This document shows, piece by piece, positions 12,205 through 24,269 of a stretch of 64,000 bases of DNA. The first letter of the stretch is position 1; each line of letters begins with the position of its first letter. The translations under genes and the position numbers were made by a program. The stretch comes from Panaeolus papilionaceus (taxonomy: Eukaryota; Basidiomycota; Agaricomycetes; Agaricales): contig JADNRZ010000006.1 in the NCBI GenBank assembly GCA_015501605.1, positions 186,001 through 250,000 of the forward strand, read 5' to 3'. Under the pieces are notes generated by a model that saw only the letters and a list, made by a program, of their open reading frames with translations, had not been told where the DNA came from and made no database searches.

Positions 12205-12396
12205 CTAGTGGTGTGATTCTGATTTTGTTTTGCTAAGATAGACATTGTCTGCAATGACATATGCAGTGAAGGCCACAACGGCGATACCAAAGCCAGGGAA
12301 GACGTTGCGGAACATGACACGATTGGAAAAGACAGGATTTTTACGCCATGCCTCAGCCTTTGCCCAAGGGTCTCTATAAAGAGGAAGGTTTGACAT
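12205..12396 (-). CDS. NDUFB3: NADH:ubiquinone oxidoreductase B12 subunit (NDUFB3)
   Basis: A 63-residue accessory subunit of mitochondrial complex I, in the membrane arm of the inner membrane. The intronless frame holds the family signature YRDPWAKAEAWRKNP followed by FPGFGIAVVAFTAYVIAD, which contains the single transmembrane helix. The length fits fungal members. The start is the only ATG before the YRDPWAK block. It converges on ILV1 (186 bp between stop codons) and is divergent from TOP1. A CACGTG lies 146 bp upstream of its ATG. The presence of this subunit shows that the organism keeps a proton-pumping complex I. Confidence 0.95.
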   Translation of the reverse strand: MSNLPLYRDPWAKAEAWRKNPVFSNRVMFRNVFPGFGIAVVAFTAYVIADNVYLSKTKSESHH

Positions 12397-12822
12397 GGTT
12401 ATATGAAACCTATATTGAATATCTTAGAGAAAGTATAAAATGAGAACCCGACAATGAATAAAAGTACCTTTAAAATGCTGTTGATGGTTTCTGTGAAATG
12501 TTAGCATAGACCAGCTTCCGGAGTAATTCGTTGAAGGTGGCCACGTGATCCTGGCTATGAGTCTGACATAATTAAACTAGTTTAGGGTGGGCTCTTGGAA
12601 CTTATCGGAATGCAAATATGGGTGATTCTGTTGTTACAATTAGACGACAGTCTCTCTGGCATCTCGTCTGCCTTGTCAAACTCAAACCGTTAACTCGTTG
12701 CTCCTTTCCCTTGTATTCAACACAATTTTTTCGACTTGATAATTCTTTAAACTACTTATTTCTTTTTCTTTCTTGAATATTACTCCTCTTCATTCATCAT
12801 CCAACAAGCAAATTCAACAGTC
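12397..12822. promoter_or_regulatory. Divergent promoter NDUFB3/TOP1 with CACGTG
   Basis: A 426-bp spacer between two start codons. It holds CACGTG at 12542-12547 and, near TOP1, a pyrimidine-rich leader (runs of CTTTTTC/TTCTTTC at about 12730-12790) typical of fungal 5' regions. No other gene, tRNA or repeat was seen. Confidence 0.4.
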
Positions 12823-15800
12823 ATGAACAATGGACATGGTCAATCCAGTACGCTCAATGGCCAACATGTAATATCCGAGAATATCAATTTCAGCGATGAC
12901 GAGCCATTGGTGAGCTATTGATAATATCTAGTCTTGGTATCGTGTTTGCTTACCATTGTATATCCGTTCAGTCACAGACCATTCGTAAAGACGCCACGTC
13001 AAAACCTGCCCGCAACCTGAAGCGTAAGAAGCCCATCTACGCTGAATCATCGAGTGACGATGATACTCCTTTGGCATTATCTCCCGCCAAAGCACATAAA
13101 CCTAACGGCAGGGCAAAGAAGAACTCGGATACCGCTGAATCTGATTCTTCTACCGCTCACGACGCGTCCAATGGCCGTAGACAGAATGGTAAATCCATCA
13201 AGCCTCCCCCTAAGAAGAAGGTCAAGGAGGATGGCTCTAGTGATGAAGATATGCCATTAGCGCCACAAAAACGCGTGTCAACAAAGAAGCGGAAACTCAA
13301 GGAGGATAGTGATTCTGACCCGGAAACCTCTCCAGCCAAGCCAGTTACCAAAGGTCGTCGCAAGAAAGCCAAGGAGGAAGAAGAGGAAGAATCTTTGCAA
13401 GACGGCGCCTCCAAGAAGGCGAGGAAACGGGCAGGTACTGCTAAGAAGGAAGAGGCAGAAAGGTCGACCTCGCAGAAAGGAAAGAAAGCAGCAAAGGAGG
13501 AGGAGAAGGAGGACGTCTTTAGGTGGTGGGATCACGACTCTGATATGATGGGAGACGGGTCCATGAAGTGGTCAACTTTGGAGCACAGTGGCGTCTACTT
13601 CCCTCCTCCATACGAGCCACTCCCATCCAATGTGAAAATGAAGTACAATGGTATTTCATCGATTTTCCTCTATTATCGACGAAGTCTAAATAATACACTT
13701 TCAGGCAAGGTTGTAGACCTACCTCCAGAGTCCGAAGAGGTTGCCGGATTTTATGCAGCTCTTTTAGAAACGGATCACGCCAAAGATGCCACCTTTAACA
13801 AGAATTTCTTCGACGATTTCAAAGGTGTCTTAAATAATCACCCTCCTGTAAGCCCGCCCAAGTCATACCTGAGACTCGGCACTCAAATCTCTCACCCAGC
13901 GCAATAATGTCAAAATCGTTGACTTTGAACAATGTGACTTCCGACCGATGTATGAACATTTTGAAGCCGAAAAAGCCAAGAAGAAAGCAATGACTTCGGA
14001 GGAGAAGAAAGCCGCGAAGAAATTGAAGGACGACTTGGAGGCGAAATATACCACCTGCCTTCTGGATGGCCGTAAAGAGAAAGTCGGAAACTTCAGGGTT
14101 GAACCCCCAGGTTTATTCCGCGGTCGTGGAGATCATCCAAAGAAGGGAGCATTGAAGGTTCGTCAACTCTATGTTGCAAGACCTCATCGCTCACTTTTAC
14201 TCCTCTATAGCTTCGTGTTCGCCCAGAAGACATCACAATCAATATTGGCAAAGATGCTCCAGTTCCAGTTCCCAACATGCCCGGTAAATGGAAAGCCGTC
14301 CAGCACGATAATACGGTTACTTGGCTGGCAAATTGGACGGAAAACATCAATGGGAACCACAAATATGTCTTCCTAGCCGCTGGTAGCTCACTCAAAGGCC
14401 AGAGTGATATGCAAAAATTCGAGAAAGCTCGTGAGCTGAAGGTTCGTTTGTTTTTGGTTCCGCATTCTGTCTTCCTTGTAATGACCCTGCAATCAGAATC
14501 ACGTTGACCGGATTCGTCAAAATTACACTCAAGACCTCAAGTCCAAGGTCATGGCTGACCGACAACGAGCTACGGCAATGTACTTCATTGACAAGCTCGC
14601 TCTTCGTGCTGGAAACGAGAAAGGCGAAGATGAAGCGGACACGGTTGGTTGCTGCTCACTCCGTTGTGAACACGTTACACTGGAAGCGCCGGATTGGATT
14701 ATTTTCGACTTCTTGGGGAAAGACTCTATCCGGTATTACAACAGAGTCCAAGTGGAGCCTCAAGTTTTCAAGAATATTCGCATTTTTAAAGACAACAAAA
14801 ATGACGATGACAATCTGTTTGACCGCGTGACTGTAAGCCTCTACTTAATTCTTTACACCTGTCTATTGACATGCAACGCAACGCTTTGCCAGACCACGAC
14901 TCTCAATAAACATCTCACAAGTGAGATGAAAGGCCTCACTGCTAAAGTTTTCCGTACTTTCAATGCCTCCATCACCTTCCAACGACTCCTAGATGCGGAA
15001 GAACTGGAAGACGCTACCCTTCAGGAAAAGCTCAACGCCTACAACAAGGCCAATCGTCAGGTGGCCATTCTCTGTAACCATCAACGTGCAGCGCCCAAAA
15101 CGCACGACCAATCGATGGAAAGGATGCGTTACAAGGTAATCAATACACCAATGCCGAGCAGACCGATATTCTAACATTCATGACAGCATCGCAGCTTCAA
15201 GTATGAGCGGATGAAGCTTCGTCATGCTCTGTTCAAAATCGACCCTAAACTCAAAAAGAATGCTAAATATAAGGAAGACGAGAGCGACCTGGACGACGAT
15301 TTCATTGCAGAACACGAGGAGAGTTTGAAGACGAAGGAAATTGAGAAGGCCGAAAAGAAGTTCGCCAAAGACAACGAAAAACTGAAGGAAGATGGTAAAC
15401 CAGAACAAAGCGCTTCAGTCCTGAAATCTCGGATTCAAGAAATTGAAGCGGAGTTCAAGAATCTTGCTAAGGAACGCGGCACAGGTAAAGCTGCCCTTAA
15501 GCGCGAACGGCCGGTGGAGAAGATCGAAGAAGCGATCGAGAAAATCACGGACAAGATCAAGGCCTTCAAACTGCAAATCGTTGACAAGGACGCTGGAAAG
15601 GAAATTGCATTGGGAACGAGGTCAAATTAATTGTGCCTATCTCCTGATTGCCTTCTAACCTACTGTTTACAGTAAAATCAATTACCTTGACCCTAGGTTA
15701 TATTCCACCATACTTCGTATTGTGTCTCATTCTGACTTGACCTTAGAATCACCTCTGCGTGGTGCAAAACTCACGACGTCCCCATCGAGAAACTGTTCTC

Positions 15801-15916
15801 GAAAACACTTCAAACTAAATGTAGGGTTTTACATTTTTATACTGTCAACATATGGTAATGCTAACTTATCGGCAGTCCCTTGGGCGATGGAGGTTGATCC
15901 TTCCTGGAAGTTCTGA
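12823..15916 (+). CDS. TOP1: DNA topoisomerase I, type IB
   Basis: Nuclear topoisomerase that relaxes supercoils through a transient 3'-phosphotyrosine. Eleven exons join in phase to 849 residues. Residues 30-230 are a charged, lysine-rich linker with repeated acidic SDSD blocks. The core domain follows ([19 protein letters not shown], then [10 protein letters not shown]). Catalytic-domain marks include the region around [20 protein letters not shown], which supplies an active-site Arg, and [16 protein letters not shown] in the second part of the core. A coiled-coil linker of about 100 residues leads to SKINYLDPR with catalytic Tyr808 (codon 15683-15685). The protein ends [12 protein letters not shown], the normal family C-terminus. 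The last four exons are tiny or short: 15187-15620, then 24 nt (15673-15696), 74 nt (15747-15820) and 41 nt (15876-15916). Naive translation of unspliced sequence loses the active site. Confidence 0.96.
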
Positions 15917-16295
15917 GTTGTGACATCACATTAATCAAATGATCTTATGGACACTTAGATGTAGCTTAGTTGTGTAGCGTTTCGTTGTAGTAGAGTTATT
16001 TTTTATAATCGTTGAACTGGAATAAATGGACCTGCTCTGATAATTGTTAGGATTATTACTGAACAACATTATTCAGAAATTGAAATTGAGATGTAAACTT
16101 GGAATCTTCAGACTCAAAATCACTTGTTAGTTACTAGTATTACTCTTATCATTAGTCTAAGTATCTACTCCTTCCTTATTATTATTATTATTATTAAAAT
16201 AATCACGTGATTATCTGAAGCGTTTTCTGAAATTCTGGGCTTTGATTTACTGTCCATTAAACTATTGTATTATCGACACTAACCACCTCATCATA
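15917..16295. promoter_or_regulatory. TOP1-DBP10 spacer: microsatellite and CACGTG
   Basis: A 379-bp AT-rich spacer between two plus-strand genes. It contains the TOP1 3' region, a perfect (TTA)7 microsatellite at 16176-16196, and CACGTG at 16204-16209 inside the longer palindrome AATCACGTGATT. The box is 87 bp upstream of the DBP10 ATG. No coding or RNA gene was seen. Confidence 0.5.
16176..16196. repeat. (TTA)7 microsatellite
   Basis: Seven uninterrupted TTA units ending in an A-rich flank, just before the CACGTG palindrome in the DBP10 promoter. Such tracts vary in length between strains and could shift promoter spacing. Confidence 0.8.
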
Positions 16296-19262
16296 ATGCC
16301 CTCTATCCCGAGAAGGAAACGAGCAGCTTCCTCTGAAGTATCCGATGCAGAAATGTCATCCGATGCAGACATATCTTCGGCACTCATTGGGAAAAGGCAA
16401 AAGATTGCAGCAATCGACGAAAACGACGACGACGAGCTTCGTCAGCTTATACAGATGTCTATTGCATCTAGAGCGGTAAAAGAGGGTACTCAAGTTGTAA
16501 AGTCAGTCAAAGGGAAAGGGAAAATGGTGAAGGGGGAAATTGGAGGTGGTAGTTTCCAGAGCATGGGTACGCAGCATTACTGTCTAACTTGAAACTAGAT
16601 ACCGGAGGTGCTGATGATGGCATAGGCCTACATCCCGGATTGCTTCGCTCACTAACGCTTCAGGGATACAGAATTCCTACACCTATACAGCGTTCAGCGA
16701 TACCTCTCCTTCTCGCTAGTCCTCCTCGAGATTTAGTTGGCATGGCACGCACAGGCTCCGGAAAATCACTCGCATATCTTATACCATTAGTACAACGCCT
16801 AGGAGGGAGACACTCATCCGTTTTTGGGTCACGAGCTCTGATTCTGCTTCCCACTCGCGAATTGGCGCTACAGGTACTAAAGGTGGGGAAAGAGCTCGCC
16901 AGAGGATTCCATAGTGGTCAACAGGCGCACGCGGGTGACAAAGAAGCACCGGAATCGAATAGAGGAGAAAAGTTGCGTTGGGGTCTCATTGTTGGTGGAG
17001 AAGGTCTTGACGAGCAATTTGAAATGATCTCAAATAATCCTGACATGTGAGTGAGGTGCATTCTGGACCAACGCGTTACTTAAAAGCCTCTCAGCATTGT
17101 TGCGACTCCTGGTCGTTTGCTTCATCTCGTTGTCGAGATGAACCTTGACCTAAAGGCCATTGAAATGGTTGTCTTCGACGAGGCTGATCGCCTTTTTGAA
17201 ATGGGATTCGAAGTTGCCCTTCACGAGATTCTTCAAAGACTACCTGTGTCGCGACAAACGATGCTATTTTCGGCTACACTTCCAAAATCTTTGGTCGAAT
17301 TTGCCCGTGCTGGGTTGCAGGACCCTAAACTAGTCCGCCTTGACGCCGACAGCAAAATAAGCGCCGATCTACGGCTGGCCTTCTTCTCCGTGAAACAAGC
17401 GGAGAAAGACGCGTGCCTTCTGTACCTTCTTCGTGACGTTATCAGGGTGCCGTTTGGATCGTCGGCTAACGGAAAGGACGGAGAGGGTGCCGACAGCGCA
17501 AAATCTGTGCACAAGGTCAAGCAGGCTAACGAAGCTGTGTACCCTCACCAGACCATCATCTTCGCTGCAACAAAGCACCACGTCGAATATCTCACTGCCA
17601 TGCTAAAGGTTGCAGGCTATAGAATTTCTAGCATCTACGGCTCCATGGATCAAGTCGCTCGAACAACTCAGATGGACCAGTTCCGCCGCGGGATCACAGG
17701 CGTATTGGTGGTAACCGATGTTGCTGCTCGAGGTATCGATATCCCAGTCCTGGAGAATGTTATCAACTATGATTTCCCTCAGGGTGCTCGAGTCTTTGTT
17801 CATCGTGTTGGACGCACAGCAAGAGCAGGAAGAACGGGTTGGGCGTGGTCATTGATTACTAACCCTGAGTTACCCTTCTTGCTAGACCTCCAACTATTCC
17901 TCGGAAAGCCTTTGAAAAGCGAAGTGTCGTCGACATCCGATCAGGCCTTTGCAGAAAACATGGTGCTAGGGACGTTTCGCCGCGAAAATATCGACGAGGA
18001 CGTTGAATATATTCGGTCGTTGGAGAACATTGATCACTCACTTCCAACTTTGAGGGAGGTTATGCGAAGGGGCCATGCGATGTACGAACGCAGCAAAGGG
18101 AAGGCATCGCCTCAGAGCTATAAACGAGCCAAAGAGATGACCCAAGATCCAAAATGGATTCTAGCAGGATCCAACTCTGGGATGCACCCTGTTCTTCTTA
18201 GAGGTTCTGACTCCCACTCATTGCGAGCACAGGAGGAAGCTCGTAGAAATTTACTCCGTGCAGTCAACTCATTCGTTCCATCAGAAACAATCTTTGAGGC
18301 CGGGTCGAAAACGAACCCTGAAACGGCCACTTTGATGAAGGAACGACGAAAAGCCCTTCTGAAGTCTGCACACAGAGCTCGTCAGTATGCAGCTCAAGTG
18401 GAAAAGGATGACGACTTGGCGGATTCAGACATTGAGGAGAATGCTACACAAGATGCCATTGTCGTGCGTTTCTCTTTTCTCTTCCAGTTTGACCGAGAAA
18501 CGATTCTAAACATCTGATATTTCAGGTGTCAAACGAGGATGGGACTACCAGCGGCTTCAAGGATAGCGAATTTTATATGTCCCACTACCAAAAAGATGCT
18601 GCGACTGAGAAAGGGTAATGTCATCCCTTTTCTTGCTGTTAAAGCTCACCACACTGATTACGAAAAAAAGCTATTCTCTAACGGATGGTGCCTCGTCGTT
18701 TGTGAAGGAAGCGAATCGTGTCGCATTCAGTCTAACCAACGACGAAGGCTCCGCGGCCAGAGGGAAACTGACGTGGGACAAGAAGAAGAAGAAATTCATT
18801 CAAGGGGACGGGGTTGGCGCGGACAATGTCAAAATGGTTCGTACTGAAAATGGAACCAAGTTGCCAGCAACGTTCCGAAGTGGGCGTTTCGATGAATGGA
18901 AATCCAAAAACAAAACCAGCCTTCCACGGATTGGTGAAATGGAAAGTCAACACACACGAGGGTTGCACCAAGGACGGAGATTCAAGCACAACAAGGAAAC
19001 CGCACCAAAACCATTGGACAAGCTGCATAAGAATTATGAACAAAAATCACGAGCGAGGGCGCCGTCGAGCAAAGAAGGTACCGAAGTCCCTGGATCGAGA
19101 CCTGCTGCCAGAAGGACAGGCAGGCCACCATCCGGAAAATCAGTGCAGCGCATCAAGACGGAAATCAAGACATCAGCACAGATTCGGAAAGATCGTAAAA
19201 TACAAGAAAATCGCAAGGCAAAAAACGCTCGTCCGAGTCACAGGGGCAAGGGTAGACGTTAG
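16296..19262 (+). CDS. DBP10: ATP-dependent RNA helicase DBP10 (DDX54 family)
   Basis: Nucleolar DEAD-box helicase needed for 60S ribosomal subunit assembly. Five exons (16296-16566, 16626-17046, 17095-18463, 18526-18614, 18671-19262) give 913 residues. Visible motifs: the Q-motif block SFQSMGLHPGLL...PTPIQR, ATP loop ARTGSGKSLAY, PTRELALQV, VVFDEADRLFEMGFE (DEAD), SAT, RGIDIPVLENVINYDFP and HRVGRTARAGR. After the helicase core comes the Dbp10 C-terminal domain (FYMSHYQKDAATEKG joined to YSLTDGASSFV) and a basic tail ending SHRGKGRR. The first intron is drawn 16567-16625 because it restores the family motif FQSMGL; using the AG at 16598 would leave a 32-nt intron and insert nine residues. It ends only 35 bp from the convergent TGT gene. 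Confidence 0.95.
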
Positions 19263-19297
19263 ACAAATATTGTCATGTATAATTATATCGTATAGAA

Positions 19298-21153
19298 TTA
19301 CTGTGCATATTCCCATTTTGCGCCACTTCCAGGGACCACTGGGACATCACTATTCTCTGTAAGATCTACTCCTACACTTCGCAGAGCATTTACACACCAC
19401 TCTGGATATCCCGAATTGTTGAAGTATCGAGCAAAGAAGGCACGCAAATAATCCGGGAACCTGCCATCGATGATAGCTTGTCGGGCTTCGCCCATTACAC
19501 GAGCCTGGAAAACGACATTGTGAAGGGTGATAGCTGAAGGAACACAAGTGGTTAGCGAATTAATACACTAGTGTGTGATGTACTTACCATGAGCCGCGGC
19601 GGTCTCGTGTGTTACGATATGATGAAGTATAGCGCGCGAAGTTTTTGCGGTGCAAGTGGGGCATGGGCAGTCCGCGTCCAATGTTTGAAGTTCTGCGGCG
19701 TGTTTGCTGAGCTCTGAGAGGAAACCGATCATCATGAAGCGTCGATCCATGTCATGTATGCAAAACCTCACTCAAATTCAATGGTCCGTCATGAGTGAGA
19801 GCAACACCGAACCGTGCGGTGCGAGTGGGGAACACACAATCGGCCTGAGTACACATTTTTAGTAGAGATCTCGGCGATAGTCATGGTCTTGAACTGGTGA
19901 ACTGACCATATCGACACCAAGTGCTACACACACTAACAAGTCTATTGGAGGGCAGATAAGAAACATAGTCTATCGCCGTGCCTTGCTACACACCTTCAGC
20001 GAAGCCGATTCCCATCGAATACCTTGGTCCTAAACCAAAATCAGTAGTGTCAGTATGATACAAAGTCGTTTCTTACTTTCTTCGGGGAGTTTGTCAGCAC
20101 ATTGTTTGATGCTAAAGAGGCCAGTTAGTTGAATGTCAGAAGTTTTGAGCACGAGATGTCATACATTCTCCAAAAGACATCTGTGGGGTCAGAATATATA
20201 AGGACGACAGAAGATACAACGAGGATTAAGCAATACCTTTTTCTTCTCCGCCGCTGAGCCCCCCAATTGCATATCCCGCGATGCCATCCTTTCGAGCAAT
20301 CATTTCGTTGAGACACTGATCGCGAAGGGAAGGATCTAGACCCCCTTGAACAATGGCAAATAAATTTTGTTTCTCTTTCTTCCCAGATCGTTGGTGCTGC
20401 ACAATACATCTATCCAGCCAGCGAACGGATCGTTCCATCGCTTCTTTGACTCGTGGACCAGTGGTCAAACTAGAGACTAATTCGTGTTGGATAAGGTGAT
20501 TGTTGAGTGCTAGAGGTAGAATCGACAAACCTACATCGTCTAATTGCATGATGATATCAGCGCCGATTGTATGTTGGATGGAAATGCTTTCTTCTGGCTT
20601 TTGAATGTCAGTTTGTTTTAAAGTTAGATGCAGAGGGATCTTGAATCAACTTACTGTTAGCATAGTAGGTTCACCAGTGAATGGGCTGCTAAAAAGTGCC
20701 CCTTCCTCGGTGATTGTTGTAAACTTGCTCAATGAAACAAGTTGGAAGCCACCACTGTCCTATATAAACAGGCCCACGAAGTTGAATGGAACACATGGGC
20801 GCGAAAAGAAGCACTTACTGTCAACAGGTTTTTTTTCCATCCTTGAAATTTGTGGGCACCGCCAGCAGCATTCAAAACTTTAAGACCGGGTCTCAAATTC
20901 AGGTGATATGTATTATTGAGCATCAGTGTGACTCCAAGAGACTCCATTTGTTGGGGAGTCAAACCCTTAATTGCAGCTTGCGTCGCGACTGGCATAAAAG
21001 TGGGCAACATGGTTGTTCCATCTAATAAACAAATATAATAATAAAATTAATATATGAACGAAAAGAATTAGGATGGCTGATCATACGAGCCAATGTCATG
21101 CGAGATACACGGGCTCTAGTTGTCGGGCATTTGGCTATAATTTGGAATTGCAT
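19298..21153 (-). CDS. QTRT1: Queuine tRNA-ribosyltransferase catalytic subunit (TGT/QTRT1)
   Basis: Exchanges guanine at wobble position 34 of GUN-anticodon tRNAs for queuine, a bacterial base that eukaryotes must salvage. The spliced protein starts [19 protein letters not shown] (ATG at 21151-21153). An intron follows, then [17 protein letters not shown] and [13 protein letters not shown], a classic TGT segment. Later exons give [19 protein letters not shown] and [17 protein letters not shown]. The C-terminal zinc site is visible as [17 protein letters not shown] (CxCx2C plus a later His). About eight introns are required, several with very short exons between 19,790 and 20,230. Active eukaryotic TGT pairs with a second, related subunit, which is not in this window. 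It is divergent from the TM9 gene (182 bp between ATGs) and convergent with DBP10. Confidence 0.92.
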
Positions 21154-21335
21154 TAGAGAGAAAAGTTCCAAGTTGAAACGAAAGAAGCGCCCCTGATAAA
21201 ATGGTGCTTGTATGATTATGTAAGCTAATATGCACTTAAAGGACACGTTACTGCCAGACAGACTACATACACATAATAACTATTTAGTACCATACCACAA
21301 CAATTCAGTAAGCGGTTGTCGGTCGTCTTGTCAAG

Positions 21336-24214
21336 ATGACATACAGTCTTATATTCAAGGCACTGTCTTTGATTCAGTTACTTCTTGTCGTTTCCAATTC
21401 AAACGCTTTCTACCTTCCTGGTGCAGCACCCCGGGATTATGTGGAAGGAGAAAGAGTTGACCTCTTTGTGAATGCCTTGACTCCTATGCTCTCTGGGACA
21501 AATGGTGCCAAGCTGGCAAGTCTCGCGTGTAAAACGGAATGTGTACCTCCGCACTAATTTTAATTCCCTTTCATAGAAATCCCTCATCAACTGTGCGCGT
21601 CGTTGTTGCTGGAGTACAGTAGCTTAACTCATGAATTTTATTCTTTAAGACGACTATTATCACCCTCGGCTTCGATTTTGTCAACCAGCAGATGGCCCCA
21701 AGCAACAACCGGAATCGTTAGGCTCAGTGCTGTTTGGAGACAGGATTTTCAACTCTCCCTATAACGTAGGTTCCCTGACATTTTATGGGACAGGAAATGA
21801 CAACTCCAGCTTCAGATTAAAATGTTGCAAGACAATGGCACATGCAAAACTCTATGTGTTGTTTCAGATGTTGCTGCTGAAGATGCCAAATTTCTGAACG
21901 ACAGAATTCGAGAGGACTATGCGATCAACTGGCTAATAGATGGACTACCTGCTGCAGAAATGAAGATCGATACCAAGACCAAAGACCTATTTTTTGACAT
22001 GGGATTTAACTTGGGCAACAATGAAGGGAAACACCAAAACGTGCCAGCCTTGAATAACCACTATGAAATAGTCCTGCGGTGCGCCTTCTATCACATCTCA
22101 AACCCGCTTTGGTGTAACTATGCCATCTCTCAACAGCTACCACAAGCCTGCCCCAGATACGTATCGCGTAGTTGGTGTGCTGATATGGCCGGCAAGGTAA
22201 GGGTTGGAGTGTTAGTTAGCAACTGTGTTAACAAACCCTTCCAGCATTGGTGGCAACCAGGACTCGGACCCCAGTTGCGAGGTCGACGAAAACAATGCAT
22301 TAATCCTCAACGAGGAATCAAGGAGTCAAAAAATACGATACACCTATCGTGTAACTTGGAATGTAAGCTCATCATAAAAATCTCGCAGGCTTCAAGTTAA
22401 CTTGTTTCAGGAATCGGACACACCTTGGGTATACCTACACATCGTCCTACTTTATATCACAGCGTAATATTTTGGCAGGCCACTCGTTGGGATAATTATC
22501 TTCACGTCTTTGATCCACGTATCCACTGGTTCAGTCTCCTCAACTCGATCGTCATTGTCGTCTTTCTCTGTGTTATGGTGTCCATGGTTCTCTTCAAAAA
22601 TATCTCCCGCGATGTCAGTTCTCGTTGTTGCCCAATAATTCAACTACAATCTCACAACTCTATAGATAAACCGTTACAATGCCATTGACATCAGTGTGAG
22701 TCTAAATTGCTTTGCAAGTATGTACACCACTAACCCCGCTTACGCTTAGGAGGATGTTCAAGAAGACTGGGGCTGGAAGCTAGTGCACGGGGAGGTATTC
22801 CGCTCACCCCAGAATCCATTGCTCCTTTCTATCATGGTTGGAAATGGTGCACAACTGTGCGCCATGGCCAGCGTTACTCTCGGTATGTTTGCTGGCCATT
22901 TAGGGGAATGTCAATCTCTCATGAAAGTGTAGTTTTCGCCCTGCTCGGGTTCCTCTCGCCTTCTAACCGTGGCTCTTTGGCCACTGTCATGATGGTCTGC
23001 TGGTCGATTTTTGGAGGGTACGTGTTGGTATCTAGTTTATGTATAACTGCGTGCTAAGCTCTATTGCAGGATTGGCGGGTATTTCTCCAGCCGGGTTTAT
23101 GCATCGCTGGGTGGCACAAACCGTCGCAAAAATTCATTCATGACAGCAACAGCATTACCGACGTGAGCAAATTTTTCGATACCACTTGATCACAACTAAC
23201 ACCCATGTAGCGTTATATTCATTGTGGTATTTGTCCTCAACTTTTTCCTCTTGATGGCTGGGTCATCGGGAGCTGTTCCCTTTGGTGAGTAGAAGGAGAG
23301 CCCAAAACTTGACCGTATTCACACTATCATTGTTAGGTACACTCCTCCTCATTATCGTAATGTGGTTCGGCATTTCTGCCCCTCTATCAGCAATCGGCTC
23401 ATACTTCGGAACAAAACACGGTGTAAGTGCTCTTATGACCTTGCATTCAGCAACCAGGTGATTTACATCATGGTTCCAGGCTGTTGAATCGCCCGTTCGT
23501 GTTAATGCGATTCCCCGACAAGTCCCGCCAGGTCCGAAATATCTAAAGCCATGGGTATGCTTATCGAAATTCCGTCTCTGGCCCTTTTCCTGTCTGATAA
23601 ATGCCATTCAGGCTGCTGCTATCCTTGGAGGCATTCTTCCGTTCGGTATGTAACCTATAACTACTAACCTACAGCTGCAACTTCACGGTCTTACGCAATC
23701 CAGGTGCTACCTTTGTTGAGCTATACTTCATCTTGTCCAGTCTGTTTGCTTCCCGAGCATACTATGCATTTGGGTTTTTAGCTCTGACAGCTGGCATTGT
23801 TGTTTTAACAACTGCAACTGTCACAATCCTCTTTACATATTTCCTTTTATGTGCCGAAGAATATAGGTTTGTCTAAACCTCAAGGTTTAAACACTAATAT
23901 GCTTACACTGTTGCAACATAGATGGCAGTGGCGCTCATTCCTCATTGGAGGGGGCAGCGCCTTCTGGGTTCTCGCGTACGGTTTGTTCTACTGGGCGACT
24001 CGCTTGAGGCTCGCTACCCTATCCAATATTGCACTTTACCTTGGATACCTATTTTTGCTGTCTCTACTAGACTTCCTTGCCACAGGTCTGTTCATTTTTC
24101 TTTCTGAAACGATAACGAAGTCACTCATGCAGAACACACAATCTAGGTACTATTGGCTTCCTAGCAGCTTATTGGGCCGTTCGTAAATTATACACAGCTA
24201 TACGTGTTGATTAA
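21336..24214 (+). CDS. TM9 superfamily (nonaspanin/EMP70) membrane protein
   Basis: Endosome/Golgi protein with nine membrane spans, a family linked to sorting of other membrane proteins, adhesion and metal handling. The ATG at 21336 starts a signal peptide (KALSLIQLLLVVSNSNA) followed by FYLPGAAPRDY and DLFVNALTP, the family start of the lumenal domain. Then come about ten further short exons. After the lumenal part (to about 22,430) hydrophobic segments appear in series: FSLLNSIVIVVFLCVMVSMV, VFALLGFLSPSNRG, then FIVVFVLNFFLLM-type and later spans to 24,200. The last exon encodes GTIGFLAAYWAVRKLY and ends in IRVD. Animal and yeast relatives usually end KxD/E, which binds COPI; here it is RVD. 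Which TM9 paralogue this is cannot be decided by eye. Confidence 0.92.
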
Positions 24215-24269
24215 TGTGTTCCATTACAATAGTCTGAATATTGATACGTTAATTACGCGCCGACTCACA

